Assembly: GCF_028401955.1 (NCBI RefSeq)
Contig: NZ_JAQOTJ010000013.1
Span: 1 to 64,000 of the forward strand
Direction of reading: 5' to 3'
Source of the DNA: Bacillus sp. BP-3
GTDB taxonomy: Bacteria > Bacillota > Bacilli > Bacillales > Bacillaceae_G
Length of the DNA stretch: 64,000 nucleotides
Both the position numbers and the translations under genes were made by a program. Shown in pieces: positions 44,060 through 53,952 of the stretch. Under the pieces are notes generated by a model. It did no database searches. It was not told the DNA's origin and saw nothing but the letters and a program-made list of their open reading frames with translations. Each line of letters starts with the position of its first letter. Positions within the stretch are counted from its first letter, which is position 1.

Positions 44060-45461
44060 ACGCTTCTTTTTTTTCATTGTTTGGCTTAGAAAGGATTAAA
44101 TGACTGTTTCGTTTTGAGTAGAAAAAGTATACACATAAACCGATTGTTAGCCATATTCCAAAGCCAATCCATGTTTCTTTTGAAAGGTTGAACATCAAGT
44201 ATAGACAACAGCAAATTGCAATGATTGGTAAAATAGGGACAAATGGAACGCGGAATGCTCGCGGTAAGTCTGGGTGTGTTTTTCGTAGGATGAGTACGGC
44301 AAAGCAAACGAACGTGAATGCTGTTAATGTACCGATACTTACAAGGTTTGCAAGTATGTGTAAATCTAATAAACCAGCAAGCGCCGCAGCGCCAATCCCC
44401 ATAATCCATGTGTTTACTAAAGGTATTTTGAACTTTTGATTGATGCGAGATAATGCTTTTGGCAGTAATCCATCGCGGCTCATCGCATAGGAGACGCGGA
44501 CTTGTCCATACATAACGACAAGAATAACAGTTGTCATCCCTGTCATTGCTCCTACAGCTAGGAAACTAGCAATTGTATCTTCACCAACAAACCTTAGTGC
44601 AGAAGCAACTGGATCTGATACGTCTAATTTTGTGTAAGGAACCATCCCTGTTAGTACAAAGGAGACAGTGATGTACAATACAGTACAAATCAGAAGAGAA
44701 CCGATAATTCCAATTGGCAAGTCGCGCTGCGGTTTCTTTGTTTCTTCGGCAGCAGTTGCAATCGCATCAAAGCCTAAAAAAGCAAAGAATACAGTTGCAG
44801 CTCCGGCAATAATGCCGTCGTAACCAAATGGTAGAAACGGTGTCCAGTTTTCTGGTTTTACATATTTTGCGCCGGCAACGATAAAGGCAATAATGACGGC
44901 TAATTTAATGAGTACCATAATATTATTTATGCGAGCGCTTTCGCGAATGCCTCTACTTAAGAGCAATGTAATAAAAAGGATAATGAGGACAGCTGGTAAA
45001 TCAATGAAGCCTCCTTTTCCTATACCAGGGGCAGAGGCGATGATGGCTGGGAGTTTGATTCCAAATCCAAGCAGTAGTGATTGTAAATAACCAGACCAAC
45101 CAACGGCAACCGCAGCAACCGCGAGTAAATATTCAAGCATTAAACACCAGCCGACGATAAAAGCAACAATTTCTCCAACTGTCATATAAGCATATGTATA
45201 AACGCTTCCCGAAATCGGAATAGAAGAGGAAAACTCAGCGTAGCAAAAAGCAACGCATGCACAAGTAAAGGCGGCAATGAGAAATGATAGCATAATTGCA
45301 GGACCAGCGTGCTTTGCCGCAACAATACCGGTTAAAACGAAAATGCCTGTCCCTATTACAGCTCCGATGCCTAAAAAAGTTAAATCAAGGGCGCTTAATG
45401 TTCGGTTGAGTTGACGTGGTGCTTCGGTTGTAAGGGGTTTCTTTCGTAAAAGTGTTTTCAA
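44058..45461 (-). CDS. APC-superfamily amino acid permease (CAT/YfnA-like)
   Basis: 467 residues with 12 membrane helices. Starts at the TTG at 45461, spaced 8 bases from AGGAG; the TTG at 45467 is too close. The first helix FLGIGAVIGTGIFVLTG and the segment FFAFLGFDAIATAAEETKKP are hallmarks of cationic amino acid transporter-type APC proteins such as YfnA and the structurally known GkApcT. It probably imports amino acids with protons. It is monocistronic and divergent from the antiporter. Confidence 0.9.
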   Translation of the reverse strand: MKTLLRKKPLTTEAPRQLNRTLSALDLTFLGIGAVIGTGIFVLTGIVAAKHAGPAIMLSFLIAAFTCACVAFCYAEFSSSIPISGSVYTYAYMTVGEIVAFIVGWCLMLEYLLAVAAVAVGWSGYLQSLLLGFGIKLPAIIASAPGIGKGGFIDLPAVLIILFITLLLSRGIRESARINNIMVLIKLAVIIAFIVAGAKYVKPENWTPFLPFGYDGIIAGAATVFFAFLGFDAIATAAEETKKPQRDLPIGIIGSLLICTVLYITVSFVLTGMVPYTKLDVSDPVASALRFVGEDTIASFLAVGAMTGMTTVILVVMYGQVRVSYAMSRDGLLPKALSRINQKFKIPLVNTWIMGIGAAALAGLLDLHILANLVSIGTLTAFTFVCFAVLILRKTHPDLPRAFRVPFVPILPIIAICCCLYLMFNLSKETWIGFGIWLTIGLCVYFFYSKRNSHLILSKPNNEKKEA

Positions 45462-45752
45462 ATTCAAATCTCCTCTCTGTAAAATGTTGGTCTTACTCCC
45501 ACTAAAACGGGATCAATACAACTGCGAGGTTTCGTAGCACCTGAAAAAACGAAATAGAGAGTTGAGATTGTATAGTATATACATACAATGGAGGGTGGTG
45601 CAGTTGCACTTTTGGAATAAATATGTAATTTCACTTGTGAATTTATCATAATTCAGAATATTTTGTCAATAAAAACTGTAACAAATAAAACGACACAATT
45701 AAGCGAACACTACGGTAAAAAACGCATGCATGTTTACCTAGGAGAAGATATT

Positions 45753-46880
45753 ATGTTATTTTATTTTGAACTTGTCGTCATTTTGCTTTGTACGAAACTG
45801 GCCGGTGATATTAGCGTACGGATCGGACAACCATCTGTATTAGGAAAGTTAATTATCGGTATTGTGATTGGCCCGGCGATGCTTGGCATTATCAATAGCT
45901 CTGAGCTGATTGATGAATTAAGTGAAATTGGGGTATTGCTTCTTATGTTTATGGCTGGACTTGAAACAGATTTAGAGGAATTAAACCGTAATCTTACATC
46001 ATCCTTTGCTGTAGCAATAGGGGGGATTATCTTCCCGTTTGTTGGCGGATATATTGGAGGTCTTTTATTTGGGATGGTGCAGGCGCATGCCATTTTTTTA
46101 GGGCTACTTCTTTGCGCTACGTCTGTTAGTATTTCCGTGCAAACATTACGAGATCTTGGGAAAATGAATACGAGAGAAAGCACAACGATTTTAGGGGCAG
46201 CTGTATTTGATGACGTGATCGTTGTCATCTTACTAGCATTTGTAATGAGTTTTCTCGGCACACAAGATGTGAATATAACGATCGTCATTGCGAAGAAAGT
46301 CATATTTTTTGTCACGATCTTTCTTATTAGCTGGAAAGGTGTTCCGTTTATTATGAAGGTGTTATCGCCGCTTCGTGTTTCAGAATCATTAATTAGTGCG
46401 GCGCTCATTATTTGTTTTTCCTTTGCTTATTACAGTGAAATGATGGGGATTGCCGGGATTATCGGAGCATTTGCTGCTGGAATTGCGATTTCGCAAACTA
46501 CATATAAGCATGAAGTAGAGCATAAAGTTGAACCGATTGCCTATGCCATTTTTGTTCCAATCTTTTTCGTAAGTATTGGGATGGAAATTACGTTTCACGG
46601 ATTAGGGAACCAAATATGGTTTATTGTCATTATGACTGTTATTGCTATCTTCACAAAATTAATCGGCTCAGGACTTGGTGCTCGGTTAACAGGATTTGAT
46701 TTGCGTTCCTCCATTAGCATTGGAGCAGGAATGGTATCAAGAGGAGAAGTAGCACTCATTATTGCTTCAAACGGATTGACTGCTAATTTATTGGCGAAAG
46801 AAAGTTTTACATCGATTGTCATCGTTGTTATTTTGACGACGATTATTACGCCGCCTTTGTTAAAGAAGTATTTTGTGTGA
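45753..46880 (+). CDS. Monovalent cation/proton antiporter, CPA2 family
   Basis: 375 residues from the ATG at 45753, with AGGAG 8 bases upstream; the frame extends 30 codons further with a poor start. About 12 membrane helices. IGQPSVLGKLIIGIVIGPAM, LFMAGLETDLEEL and the unwound-helix aspartates in GAAVFDDVIVVILLAF are the CPA2 (NapA/GerN-like) signatures. It exchanges Na+ or K+ for protons. B. cereus GerN, a spore germination antiporter, is of this type, but I cannot say this gene is gerN. It is a single gene. Confidence 0.88.
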   Translation: MLFYFELVVILLCTKLAGDISVRIGQPSVLGKLIIGIVIGPAMLGIINSSELIDELSEIGVLLLMFMAGLETDLEELNRNLTSSFAVAIGGIIFPFVGGYIGGLLFGMVQAHAIFLGLLLCATSVSISVQTLRDLGKMNTRESTTILGAAVFDDVIVVILLAFVMSFLGTQDVNITIVIAKKVIFFVTIFLISWKGVPFIMKVLSPLRVSESLISAALIICFSFAYYSEMMGIAGIIGAFAAGIAISQTTYKHEVEHKVEPIAYAIFVPIFFVSIGMEITFHGLGNQIWFIVIMTVIAIFTKLIGSGLGARLTGFDLRSSISIGAGMVSRGEVALIIASNGLTANLLAKESFTSIVIVVILTTIITPPLLKKYFV

Positions 46881-46892
46881 GAGCAGTAAAAA

Positions 46893-46919
46893 GTCCCCTG
46901 TATTTGCGTTGCGGGGGAC
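46893..46919. terminator. Hairpin between convergent genes
   Basis: GTCCCCTG and TGCGGGGGAC-type pairing around TATTTGCG; T-rich only on the right side. It probably terminates the antiporter gene. Confidence 0.6.
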
Positions 46920-46944
46920 AATTTCTAATTGTTTATCTTATTCC

Positions 46945-48096
46945 TTACATTCTCTGCTTGAACGGCATATATGAAAGCTTACGCCATAACCATTCAAGTG
47001 GACCTGTGCCTATTGTTTTTATGAACCAATGAGCGATAATCATCATTGCGATGCTAATGCCGATCCAAGCTGCTAAAATGGCGTACACACTATGAACAGG
47101 AGCAAGGTTCAATCCCCAACTATAAAATAAAAGTGAGGCTAAGATGTTTTGAAACACGTAGCAGCTGAGTGCCGCTTTTCCGATTGTTTCAAAACGAGCA
47201 AGCAACCATTTCCACCAGCCTTTTTCAAGTAGCCAACCAAGCAAGCCGATATAGCCAAGTGATAGTATTGGAGCGAACAAATAGCGAACGGGTAAATCGA
47301 ATAATTCACCTGGCACAAGGAGTAGCATGTTTAACGGCAAACCGAGCCCGAGCCCCCATTTTAACAGCTTCTTTCGGATGTGTCTGCCTTCTTCGTTTGG
47401 TGACATGGCACCGCTACGGAAAAGACGAATGCCCCCAATATAGAGTGTAATGTTCATAAACAGGATGAAAATGACTTCTGTGCGCAAAGTGGCAAAGTTA
47501 TGTAAACGGTAAGCGATTTGTTCCTGGTAGCTTCCTTCTGTGTAGATATCTTTCACTTCACGAAATCCTTTAGCCATCTCGGTAACCAAATTTTCATCAT
47601 GGAGGAGAGCAATCGAAAGAAGAGAAACAATGACTATCCCAATTACATGAATATAGGCAGAGACTTTCATCCAGCGGTTCATCACACTGTCTCGGCAGCG
47701 AATGATAAAAGCGACGATGATGCCAGTGAATGCATAGCTCATTAAAATGTCATATTCAAACACAAAAAGATAATGCAGTAATCCGTCTAAAAATAGAAGA
47801 GTCATTGTCCAAATATAAAATGGTAGCCACGGTAATCCGTCTCGCTGTGCTTTTCGGTATTTGAGTTCTAGCCCCATACCGAACATAATGGTTAGTAGTC
47901 CGAGCAACTTTCCGTTAACAAATACGGCTTGTAAGGCGGCAAAAAACGTCTCCAAACTGCCAACTCGTCCCCTAGCTGACATAAAGGAAAGAAAATCCCC
48001 TGGATTGGCAAACAGCCAAATATTCGTTCCAAGTGTGCCAATAATGGCAAATCCACGTAATACATCGAGCAAACGAATCCGCTTAGGTTGTTCCAT
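46945..48096 (-). CDS. DUF418-family membrane protein
   Basis: 383 residues with about nine to ten membrane helices. RIRLLDVLRGFAIIGTLGTN at the start and the C-terminal region ALSCYVFQNILASLLFYSWG with GPLEWLWRKLSY are typical of the DUF418/acyltransferase-3-like family (B. subtilis YeiB/YxaH type). The family function is not established. It is monocistronic, with GAGGAGG before the ATG. Confidence 0.87.
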   Translation of the reverse strand: MEQPKRIRLLDVLRGFAIIGTLGTNIWLFANPGDFLSFMSARGRVGSLETFFAALQAVFVNGKLLGLLTIMFGMGLELKYRKAQRDGLPWLPFYIWTMTLLFLDGLLHYLFVFEYDILMSYAFTGIIVAFIIRCRDSVMNRWMKVSAYIHVIGIVIVSLLSIALLHDENLVTEMAKGFREVKDIYTEGSYQEQIAYRLHNFATLRTEVIFILFMNITLYIGGIRLFRSGAMSPNEEGRHIRKKLLKWGLGLGLPLNMLLLVPGELFDLPVRYLFAPILSLGYIGLLGWLLEKGWWKWLLARFETIGKAALSCYVFQNILASLLFYSWGLNLAPVHSVYAILAAWIGISIAMMIIAHWFIKTIGTGPLEWLWRKLSYMPFKQRM

Positions 48097-48252
48097 AAAC
48101 CCTCCTCATTTACGTCCGTGCGTGAATGTTTTGATAAGACGTATTTTATTGATATGTATGTGTACTGAAGTGAAAATAGTCATAGTGTGGAAGAGATGAA
48201 AAGCACGGACGATTTTATATGTGATAACTTATTTGTTTTTTGGAAAATTATA

Positions 48253-48267
48253 ATACCTAATAGGTAT
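48253..48267. promoter_or_regulatory. Perfect 15-bp dyad resembling a CstR-type operator
   Basis: ATACCTAATAGGTAT shares both half-sites with operator 2 (ATACCTAATAGGGTATA) but with a spacer two bases shorter. It lies about 160 bp upstream of the DUF418 gene. The shorter spacer makes a functional site doubtful. No gene is visible in 48097-48380. Confidence 0.35.
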
Positions 48268-48379
48268 GTCCTGTATATTTTTGAAGTAAATATAAGGTGA
48301 GTTTTAAATAAGGGGTCTCAAAATGTGGTTATTTAGTAATGATTTTATAAAAGTAGTTGTTTGTACAAATTTTTTGAGA

Positions 48380-48419
48380 GTTCATCCCCAAAAAGAATGT
48401 TTCTATTTTGGGGATGAAC
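48380..48419 (-). terminator. Terminator of EamA gene
   Basis: GTTCATCCCCAAAA and TTTTGGGGATGAAC pair around AGAATGTTTCTA. It is downstream of the leftward transporter gene. Confidence 0.75.
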
Positions 48420-48450
48420 CATTAGTCAGAAATACAAATCTGGATGCTTT

Positions 48451-49374
48451 TCACCCTGCGATTTCATGATTCTTTGCAAGATGCTTTGTATATTGTTGTT
48501 TAGGAGTTGCAGCGGATTTAAAATGCGAAAATAAGTAACAGCCACTAATCACAATCACACTTCCGACGATTTGCATCCACGTCATTTGTTCTCCTAATAA
48601 GAGAAACGCTAAAATAGCAGTGAAAATCGGATTGAAATTCAAGAAGATACCAGCTGTAGTTGCCCCTAATTTTTGGACGCCGATATTCCAGAAAACCATA
48701 CATAACACAGTTGAGATTACACCTGTGTATAGAATAGATCCTAAGAACGAAGCGTTTACATTTGAAATTGTGAAATCAGAGATATTAAAAGGGATCAATA
48801 TGATGAGACCAAAGATACCAGAATATAAAGTAGACATCATCGGTGTCGTCTTTTTTGTTGCCCATCTACTGCAAACGGAATAGATGCCCCATACGCATAC
48901 GGCTGCCATCATCCACCAATCACCGATATTAAAATGTAAGGAAAACAGTGCATCTATTTTACCTTTTGAAAGAACGAGCGTAACGCCAAAAAAGGAAATA
49001 ATCATCGATGTGATTTGCCATATATTCATTTTTTCCTTTAAAAATAGTGCCGAACAAGCAGCGATAGAAATCGTATTTAACGTAGAAATAAGTCCAACAT
49101 TTGTAGCAGATGTATGCTCTAACGCCCAAAATTGAAAAATGTTAAAGAATACAACGCCAGTAACCCCCATTAGAAATAAAGGGAGAATGGCCTCTTTCGG
49201 CGGGAATAGTTTCTTTTCCTTCAGCCAAACAACTGGGAAAAGACAAATGACGGCAATACCCCAGCGAAGAGTCGTAAGTGTCATCGGCGAAGCGTGCCCG
49301 ACAAGAGATTTTCCCACGACAAAATTTCCGCCCCACAATAGGCTTGTGATGAGTAATAAAATAACATAAGGCAT
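48451..49374 (-). CDS. EamA/DMT-family transporter
   Basis: 307 residues with ten membrane helices in two EamA repeats. The start VILLLITSLLWGGNFVVGKS and the second-half signature TTAGIFLNFNPIFTAILAFL are classic. Such proteins usually export amino acids or metabolites. It is divergently transcribed from an Lrp-family regulator gene 276 bp away, a common arrangement for regulated amino-acid exporters. AAGGAG lies 12 bases before the ATG. Confidence 0.9.
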   Translation of the reverse strand: MPYVILLLITSLLWGGNFVVGKSLVGHASPMTLTTLRWGIAVICLFPVVWLKEKKLFPPKEAILPLFLMGVTGVVFFNIFQFWALEHTSATNVGLISTLNTISIAACSALFLKEKMNIWQITSMIISFFGVTLVLSKGKIDALFSLHFNIGDWWMMAAVCVWGIYSVCSRWATKKTTPMMSTLYSGIFGLIILIPFNISDFTISNVNASFLGSILYTGVISTVLCMVFWNIGVQKLGATTAGIFLNFNPIFTAILAFLLLGEQMTWMQIVGSVIVISGCYLFSHFKSAATPKQQYTKHLAKNHEIAG

Positions 49375-49416
49375 AATACGAGTTAGCTCCTTTTACAAGA
49401 AAGTTGGGCTTGCGCA

Positions 49417-49438
49417 TTGCCCGTTAATGCAGGATAAA
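49417..49438 (-). repeat. bcr1-like right-end fragment
   Basis: TTGCCCGTTAATGCAGGATAAA matches the right end of the full-length copies (TGCCCGTTAATGCGGGATAAA). The left end is not visible, and the fragment lies within the leader of the EamA gene. Orientation is plus by sequence match to the 55013 copy. Confidence 0.5.
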
Positions 49439-49650
49439 AAAAGCCACTGTGCACGGTGGTGTAATACATATACTTTAAACTATGTAAATTGTAGCATTTT
49501 TCTTGTTTGTCATATATATTATTTTGTATAATTATTAAAATTCGAAATAATATAAAGTGATTAATTTGTTTTACAGAATTTTATTCATTTTACGCGTGAT
49601 TGTCATGTGTTTTCGTGAATAATCTTTTGTGATGAAAAGGGAGATTGGAA

Positions 49651-50106
49651 ATGGAACAGTTAGATCATTTAGATGTCCAAATTTTAAATGTGTTGCAACA
49701 AGAAGGGCAGCTAAGTAACGCGGAGGTTGCACGCCGCGTTAATCTTTCGCCGCCAGCTACACATGCACGGGTGAAACGGTTAGAAAATGAAGGATTTATT
49801 AATCGGCAAGTAGCCATTTTAAATCAAGAGAAACTTGGCTTTGACTTACTATGCTTTATTTTTGTCAGCACAAATATTCATCAAGCGGAGAAGCTCGAAG
49901 TGTTGGAAAAGGCGATGCGCGAAATGCCAGAAGTATTGGAATGTCATTGTTTAACGGGGGAGTATGATTATATTTTAAAAGTGGTGCACCGCGATCGAAA
50001 TGAACTGGAACGTTTTATTCGTAAACTAAATATGCTCGGCATTACGAGAATTCAAACGAGTTTGGCGCTGCGGGAGATTAAGTATTCTACTGTGTTACCC
50101 TTGTAG
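49651..50106 (+). CDS. Lrp/AsnC-family transcriptional regulator
   Basis: 151 residues from the ATG at 49651, with GGGAG 7 bases upstream. The N-terminal HTH LDVQILNVLQQEGQLSNAEV followed by ARRVNLSPPATHARVKRLEN is typical, and the C-terminal RAM ligand-binding domain includes PEVLECHCLTGEYDYILKV. Proteins of this type sense amino acids. It probably regulates the divergent EamA transporter. Confidence 0.92.
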   Translation: MEQLDHLDVQILNVLQQEGQLSNAEVARRVNLSPPATHARVKRLENEGFINRQVAILNQEKLGFDLLCFIFVSTNIHQAEKLEVLEKAMREMPEVLECHCLTGEYDYILKVVHRDRNELERFIRKLNMLGITRIQTSLALREIKYSTVLPL

Positions 50107-50142
50107 GGTGAAAAAGATGGCGGAGCTGCTTAGCTCCGCCAA

Positions 50143-51876
50143 TTATACATGCGGACGAATCCACAGTTTTGCAAAGTCTGTCCATCCGAAAGAGTCGATG
50201 GTGACATTTTGCAAGGCAGATGGGAAACTTCTTCTTTTTAAGACATGGTAGTAAAAGACAAGAAGGTACTGGTCGCTAAGAAGTTTTTCGATATTAGATA
50301 TGAAGTCATATCGTTTTTCTTTACTTGGCTCTGCTATAAAACGGTCAAGCATGCCCTCGATTTGCTCATGATAATGTGGATGCCTGAAGCGATGAACGAA
50401 GCAGCTTTTATTTTTAAAGATATGTACAAAAGCCATTTCAAGATTAGCGTCGAGTACTTCTCCAGTTAAAATGATATCGGCTTGCTTAGCAATCTCTTCG
50501 TTAAAGTAATCAGTGACTAGAAAAGGATGAAGCTGCAGATGTATACCGAGTGGTTCACATCGTTTTTGTAACCAGATTGCATCGCGCTCGCTCCCTTTAA
50601 ACGCAAAGAAATAGATGTGTATCGTCTCTCCGTTATACGTACTTTGTTGCAGGTATTCTTTCGCTTTTGATAAAGATGTTTCTTTATGCATTGTTCGGCT
50701 TTTATCGGGAAAGAAGCTATAAGCCGGCATGGTACGATTATCACCAAGGTCTTGAATTAACGATAGGGGATCCATGATTTCTGCCCATGCTTTTCGGAAA
50801 AAGATATCATGCTGCGGGCCATGTTTTTGAAAGTTAAACGCTGCGTATATACAGCCGATTTCTTCTGTTTCTACTTCTTTTTCTTCGTTACACCCCATAT
50901 TTGGTAATTCGTAATTTGTTTGTATTTTTGACTGCTCTGGAACAAACCAAAATTCAATCTGATCAAGAAGTGCCCGCTCTTTAAAATAATCTGGAAATGC
51001 TTCTAAAATAACATTATCTTCCGTAAAGCTTTTTATTTTAAATGGGCCTGTGCCGCTATATTGATGAGTTTGAATCGTTACATCGTGCGGTAAAATGGAC
51101 AGTTGCACAGAGCTTACGTAATGTAGAAAAAAGCGATTTGGTTTTCGTAAATGAAAGATAACTTGCAGAGGAGATGGGTTTTCTATTTTCGCAATTCCCT
51201 CTGTTAACCAGTCAAAAGGAGAGTGAACGGTCTGCAATCTTTCGAAGGAGAAGATCACATCTTTTCCTGATAATGTTGTTCCGTGATGAAAGCGAACACC
51301 TTTACGTAAGTAGAATGTCCACGTAAGTTGATCATCGCTTACTTCCCAAGTATGTGCCAAATGCGGCTCGATTTCGTCAACTTTTTCGTTATATCTCACT
51401 AATGTATCAACGACTTGGCTAATCAAGTGACTTTCTGTTGTGACAGCAGCAAAAGCCGGATCAATGGGGAGTAATTTTCGGTTATATGGAATTTTGAGCA
51501 CATCATACAGATCGCCTGAAGTTTTATATCCAAAATAAGTATTTAATCGTTCTTCTATTTTTTCACGGAGTAAGAAAGGAAGCGGTTCTTTCAATAATAA
51601 AAATGCCTCTTTTAATTTCTCATTTTTTAAAAGCTCTTCAACATGCGGTAAAATCGCTTCTCCGAACGTTTGCAGAAAGTAAATTTCCGTTTTATTCCCG
51701 CGACCTCTCCCTGGTATCCAGTTAATTAGTTTTTCTTCACTCATTTTTTTCAGTAAAATCTTCACATTTTTTGTACTGCAAAATAAAATAGCGGCCAGTT
51801 CTTGGAGACTATTTTGAATGTGTTGTTTAGTTGGAAAGGAAAGTCTTAGCCGAATATAGTGGTCCATAATTTTCAT
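50143..51876 (-). CDS. SgrR-family regulator with solute-binding domain
   Basis: 577 residues. The N-terminal SgrR_N winged helix (IQNSLQELAAILFCSTKNVK followed by KLINWIPGRGRGNKTEI) binds DNA. Residues from about 100 on form a cytosolic family-5 solute-binding domain (VVDTLVRYNEKVDEIEPHLA, WTFYLRKGVRFHHG), without a signal peptide. SgrR-type proteins sense sugars or peptides directly. It is divergent from an MFS transporter gene whose start is 106 bp away, its likely target. AAGGAG lies 9 bases before the ATG. Confidence 0.9.
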   Translation of the reverse strand: MKIMDHYIRLRLSFPTKQHIQNSLQELAAILFCSTKNVKILLKKMSEEKLINWIPGRGRGNKTEIYFLQTFGEAILPHVEELLKNEKLKEAFLLLKEPLPFLLREKIEERLNTYFGYKTSGDLYDVLKIPYNRKLLPIDPAFAAVTTESHLISQVVDTLVRYNEKVDEIEPHLAHTWEVSDDQLTWTFYLRKGVRFHHGTTLSGKDVIFSFERLQTVHSPFDWLTEGIAKIENPSPLQVIFHLRKPNRFFLHYVSSVQLSILPHDVTIQTHQYSGTGPFKIKSFTEDNVILEAFPDYFKERALLDQIEFWFVPEQSKIQTNYELPNMGCNEEKEVETEEIGCIYAAFNFQKHGPQHDIFFRKAWAEIMDPLSLIQDLGDNRTMPAYSFFPDKSRTMHKETSLSKAKEYLQQSTYNGETIHIYFFAFKGSERDAIWLQKRCEPLGIHLQLHPFLVTDYFNEEIAKQADIILTGEVLDANLEMAFVHIFKNKSCFVHRFRHPHYHEQIEGMLDRFIAEPSKEKRYDFISNIEKLLSDQYLLVFYYHVLKRRSFPSALQNVTIDSFGWTDFAKLWIRPHV

Positions 51877-51982
51877 GTTATACAGCTCCTTTTTCTAAAA
51901 GGGGAAACTCTTCTGAATATTTTAACCTTTTTCTTCCTCTTTTTCAAAGTAAAATGAAGAAACAAGAAGGAGGGGGAAACAG

Positions 51983-53242
51983 ATGGGATTTTGGTCAATG
52001 CATCGCAACATTAAAATTAGAATTATTACATCCTTTTTAACTCGGACAGTAGGAACGATGATTTTTCCATTTATGGCGATTTACTTCGCCATAAAATTAG
52101 GAGCAGCACTAGCAGGGTTCCTATTGTTATTGAATGTAATTGCGTCACTCATTGTGGGTTTATATGGCGGCTATATTGCCGATACATTAGGACGGAAAAA
52201 AGTTATGATTATTGGACAGGTAATTCAAGTAATCTCTATTGCATGTATGGGAGTTGCGAACTCAGATTATATAGATTCACCTTGGCTTACATTTGTATTT
52301 TTACTAATCAATAGCATCGGTTCTGGCTTGATGAACCCAGCAACAGAAGCAATGTTAATTGATGTAAGTACACCGGAAAATCGAAAAATGATGTACAGCA
52401 TTAATTACTGGGCAATCAATTTATCGATTGCGATCGGTGCGATTTTCGGAGGACTTCTCTTTGAACACTATCGTTTTCAATTATTTATATTGCTGACAGG
52501 CATTGCCTTATTAACGCTGTATTTAATTACAGTTTATATGGAAGAAGTATATGTCGTTCAAAAGAAAGTAGAAAAGCAAAACGTATTAACAGATATGGTA
52601 AACAATTACCGAGTTGTCATGAAAGATAAGGCGTTTATCATATTGTGCTTAGGAAGTATATGTGCATTATCATTAGAATTTCAAATTAATAATTACATCG
52701 GCGTTCGTCTGCAAAAGGAATTTGAAACGATAACATTTTCATTCTGGAACGGAAATAATTTTGATTTAACAGGGATTCGGATGCTCAGCTGGATATCCAC
52801 TGAAAATACCGTATTAGTTGTGTTATTTTCAGCGCTTATGGTGAAAATCATGAATCATTTTGATGACCGGAAAGTACTGTATGCAGGTTTATTTATCTAT
52901 ACAATTGGGTTTACGATATTTGGAGCTAGTAACAGTCTATGGATTTTATTACTGGCAGGTTTGTTCCAAACAATTGGAGAAATGATGTATGTGCCAGTAA
53001 GCCAATCGATTCGGGCAGATATGGCAAGGGACGATGCGAGAAGTTCTTATATGGCCATTACCAGCATGGTCTTTCAAATCGCAAAGATGGTTGGAACGCT
53101 CGGCATTATGATTGGTTCTGTTATTGCTTCCTGGGGAATGAGTATTTTATACTGCTTCATCGGAATAAGTAGTATTCTTTTATTTAAGAAAGCGGTAGAT
53201 ATGTATCACCTTCAAAGGGATAAAGTAGAGAAAATAGGGTAA
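51983..53242 (+). CDS. Major facilitator superfamily transporter
   Basis: 419 residues with 12 membrane helices. The loop 2-3 signature GGYIADTLGRKKVMIIGQ is the MFS motif A, and the first helix region FLTRTVGTMIFPFMAIYF and later IGSGLMNPATEAMLIDV fit drug/proton antiporter-like members (YdgH/YttB type). AAGAAGGAGGGGG precedes the ATG. It is divergent from the SgrR-type regulator and probably exports or imports the compound sensed by it. Confidence 0.9.
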   Translation: MGFWSMHRNIKIRIITSFLTRTVGTMIFPFMAIYFAIKLGAALAGFLLLLNVIASLIVGLYGGYIADTLGRKKVMIIGQVIQVISIACMGVANSDYIDSPWLTFVFLLINSIGSGLMNPATEAMLIDVSTPENRKMMYSINYWAINLSIAIGAIFGGLLFEHYRFQLFILLTGIALLTLYLITVYMEEVYVVQKKVEKQNVLTDMVNNYRVVMKDKAFIILCLGSICALSLEFQINNYIGVRLQKEFETITFSFWNGNNFDLTGIRMLSWISTENTVLVVLFSALMVKIMNHFDDRKVLYAGLFIYTIGFTIFGASNSLWILLLAGLFQTIGEMMYVPVSQSIRADMARDDARSSYMAITSMVFQIAKMVGTLGIMIGSVIASWGMSILYCFIGISSILLFKKAVDMYHLQRDKVEKIG

Positions 53243-53301
53243 TGTGAAGGCTGCTTGTTTTGAGGACAAGTAGCTTTCTTAAAGAATAGGAGGTAATTGT
53301 A

Positions 53302-53847
53302 ATGAAAATTAGTCCAAAAGAATTTTATAGTCGTAATACACATTATATGATTAGGTCTGCAGTGGAAGAAGACGCAAAAAATTTGTCTGAAGTGCGATTA
53401 CAAATAGATGGTGAAACAGAAAACTTAGATAGAGAGAAAGGCGAAGCGTACATAGACGAAGCGGGTTTTAAAAGGATCATTAAAGAAGATACAGACAGTG
53501 TTAGTAATCTATTTTTAGTAGCTGAAGTAAGTGGAAGAATTGTAGGTTTTTCAAGGTGTGAAGGGAATAAATTGAAAAGAACATCCCATAAAGTAGAATT
53601 TGGCGTGTGCGTATTACAGGAATATTGGGGATACGGTATTGGAAAGAACTTCTTAGAAGAATCCATTACTTGGGCAGACTCCCATGACATTAAGAAAATC
53701 ACTTTGAATGTTCTTGAAACGAATGAGAAAGCGAAAAGTCTTTATGAAAGATATGGTTTTGAAGTGGAAGGGATATTGAAAAATGACAAAGTTTTATCGG
53801 ATGGGAATTACTATAATACGATTTTGATGGGGAGGTTTAATGGATAA
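53302..53847 (+). CDS. GNAT-family N-acetyltransferase
   Basis: 181 residues. IRSAVEEDAKNLSEVRLQID starts the fold, and GVCVLQEYWGYGIGKNFLEE carries the acetyl-CoA pyrophosphate-binding motif A (here Y-W-G-Y-G-I-G, from Q/R-x-x-G-x-G/A), then LNVLETNEKAKSLYERYGFE is motif B. The acceptor is unknown. AGGAGG precedes the ATG. It lies 59 bp after the MFS gene, with a small hairpin between, and a repeat-A copy follows. Confidence 0.9.
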   Translation: MKISPKEFYSRNTHYMIRSAVEEDAKNLSEVRLQIDGETENLDREKGEAYIDEAGFKRIIKEDTDSVSNLFLVAEVSGRIVGFSRCEGNKLKRTSHKVEFGVCVLQEYWGYGIGKNFLEESITWADSHDIKKITLNVLETNEKAKSLYERYGFEVEGILKNDKVLSDGNYYNTILMGRFNG

Positions 53848-53859
53848 AAAACGATATAA

Positions 53860-53940
53860 AATTTAGGGAGAATAAGAGCGTCTGGCCGTGCATGGAAGCG
53901 GTCAGGGCCTTTTTCTACCACGTGCGAGGTTTAAAACAAA
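53860..53940 (+). repeat. Interspersed repeat family A, copy between GNAT genes
   Basis: AGAGCGTCTGGCCGTGCATG, then GAAGCGGTCAGGGCCTTTTT and CTACCACGTGCGAGGTTT. It is almost identical to the copies at 18233 and 33717 and sits between two acetyltransferase genes. Confidence 0.78.
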
Positions 53941-53952
53941 GGGAGTGGGAGA

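Noticed and set aside
45485-45520. TTACTCCCACTAAAACGGGATC as a possible repeat remnant
   Set aside because: Only a short resemblance to the bcr1-like end; both termini and the ATAAA flanks are missing.
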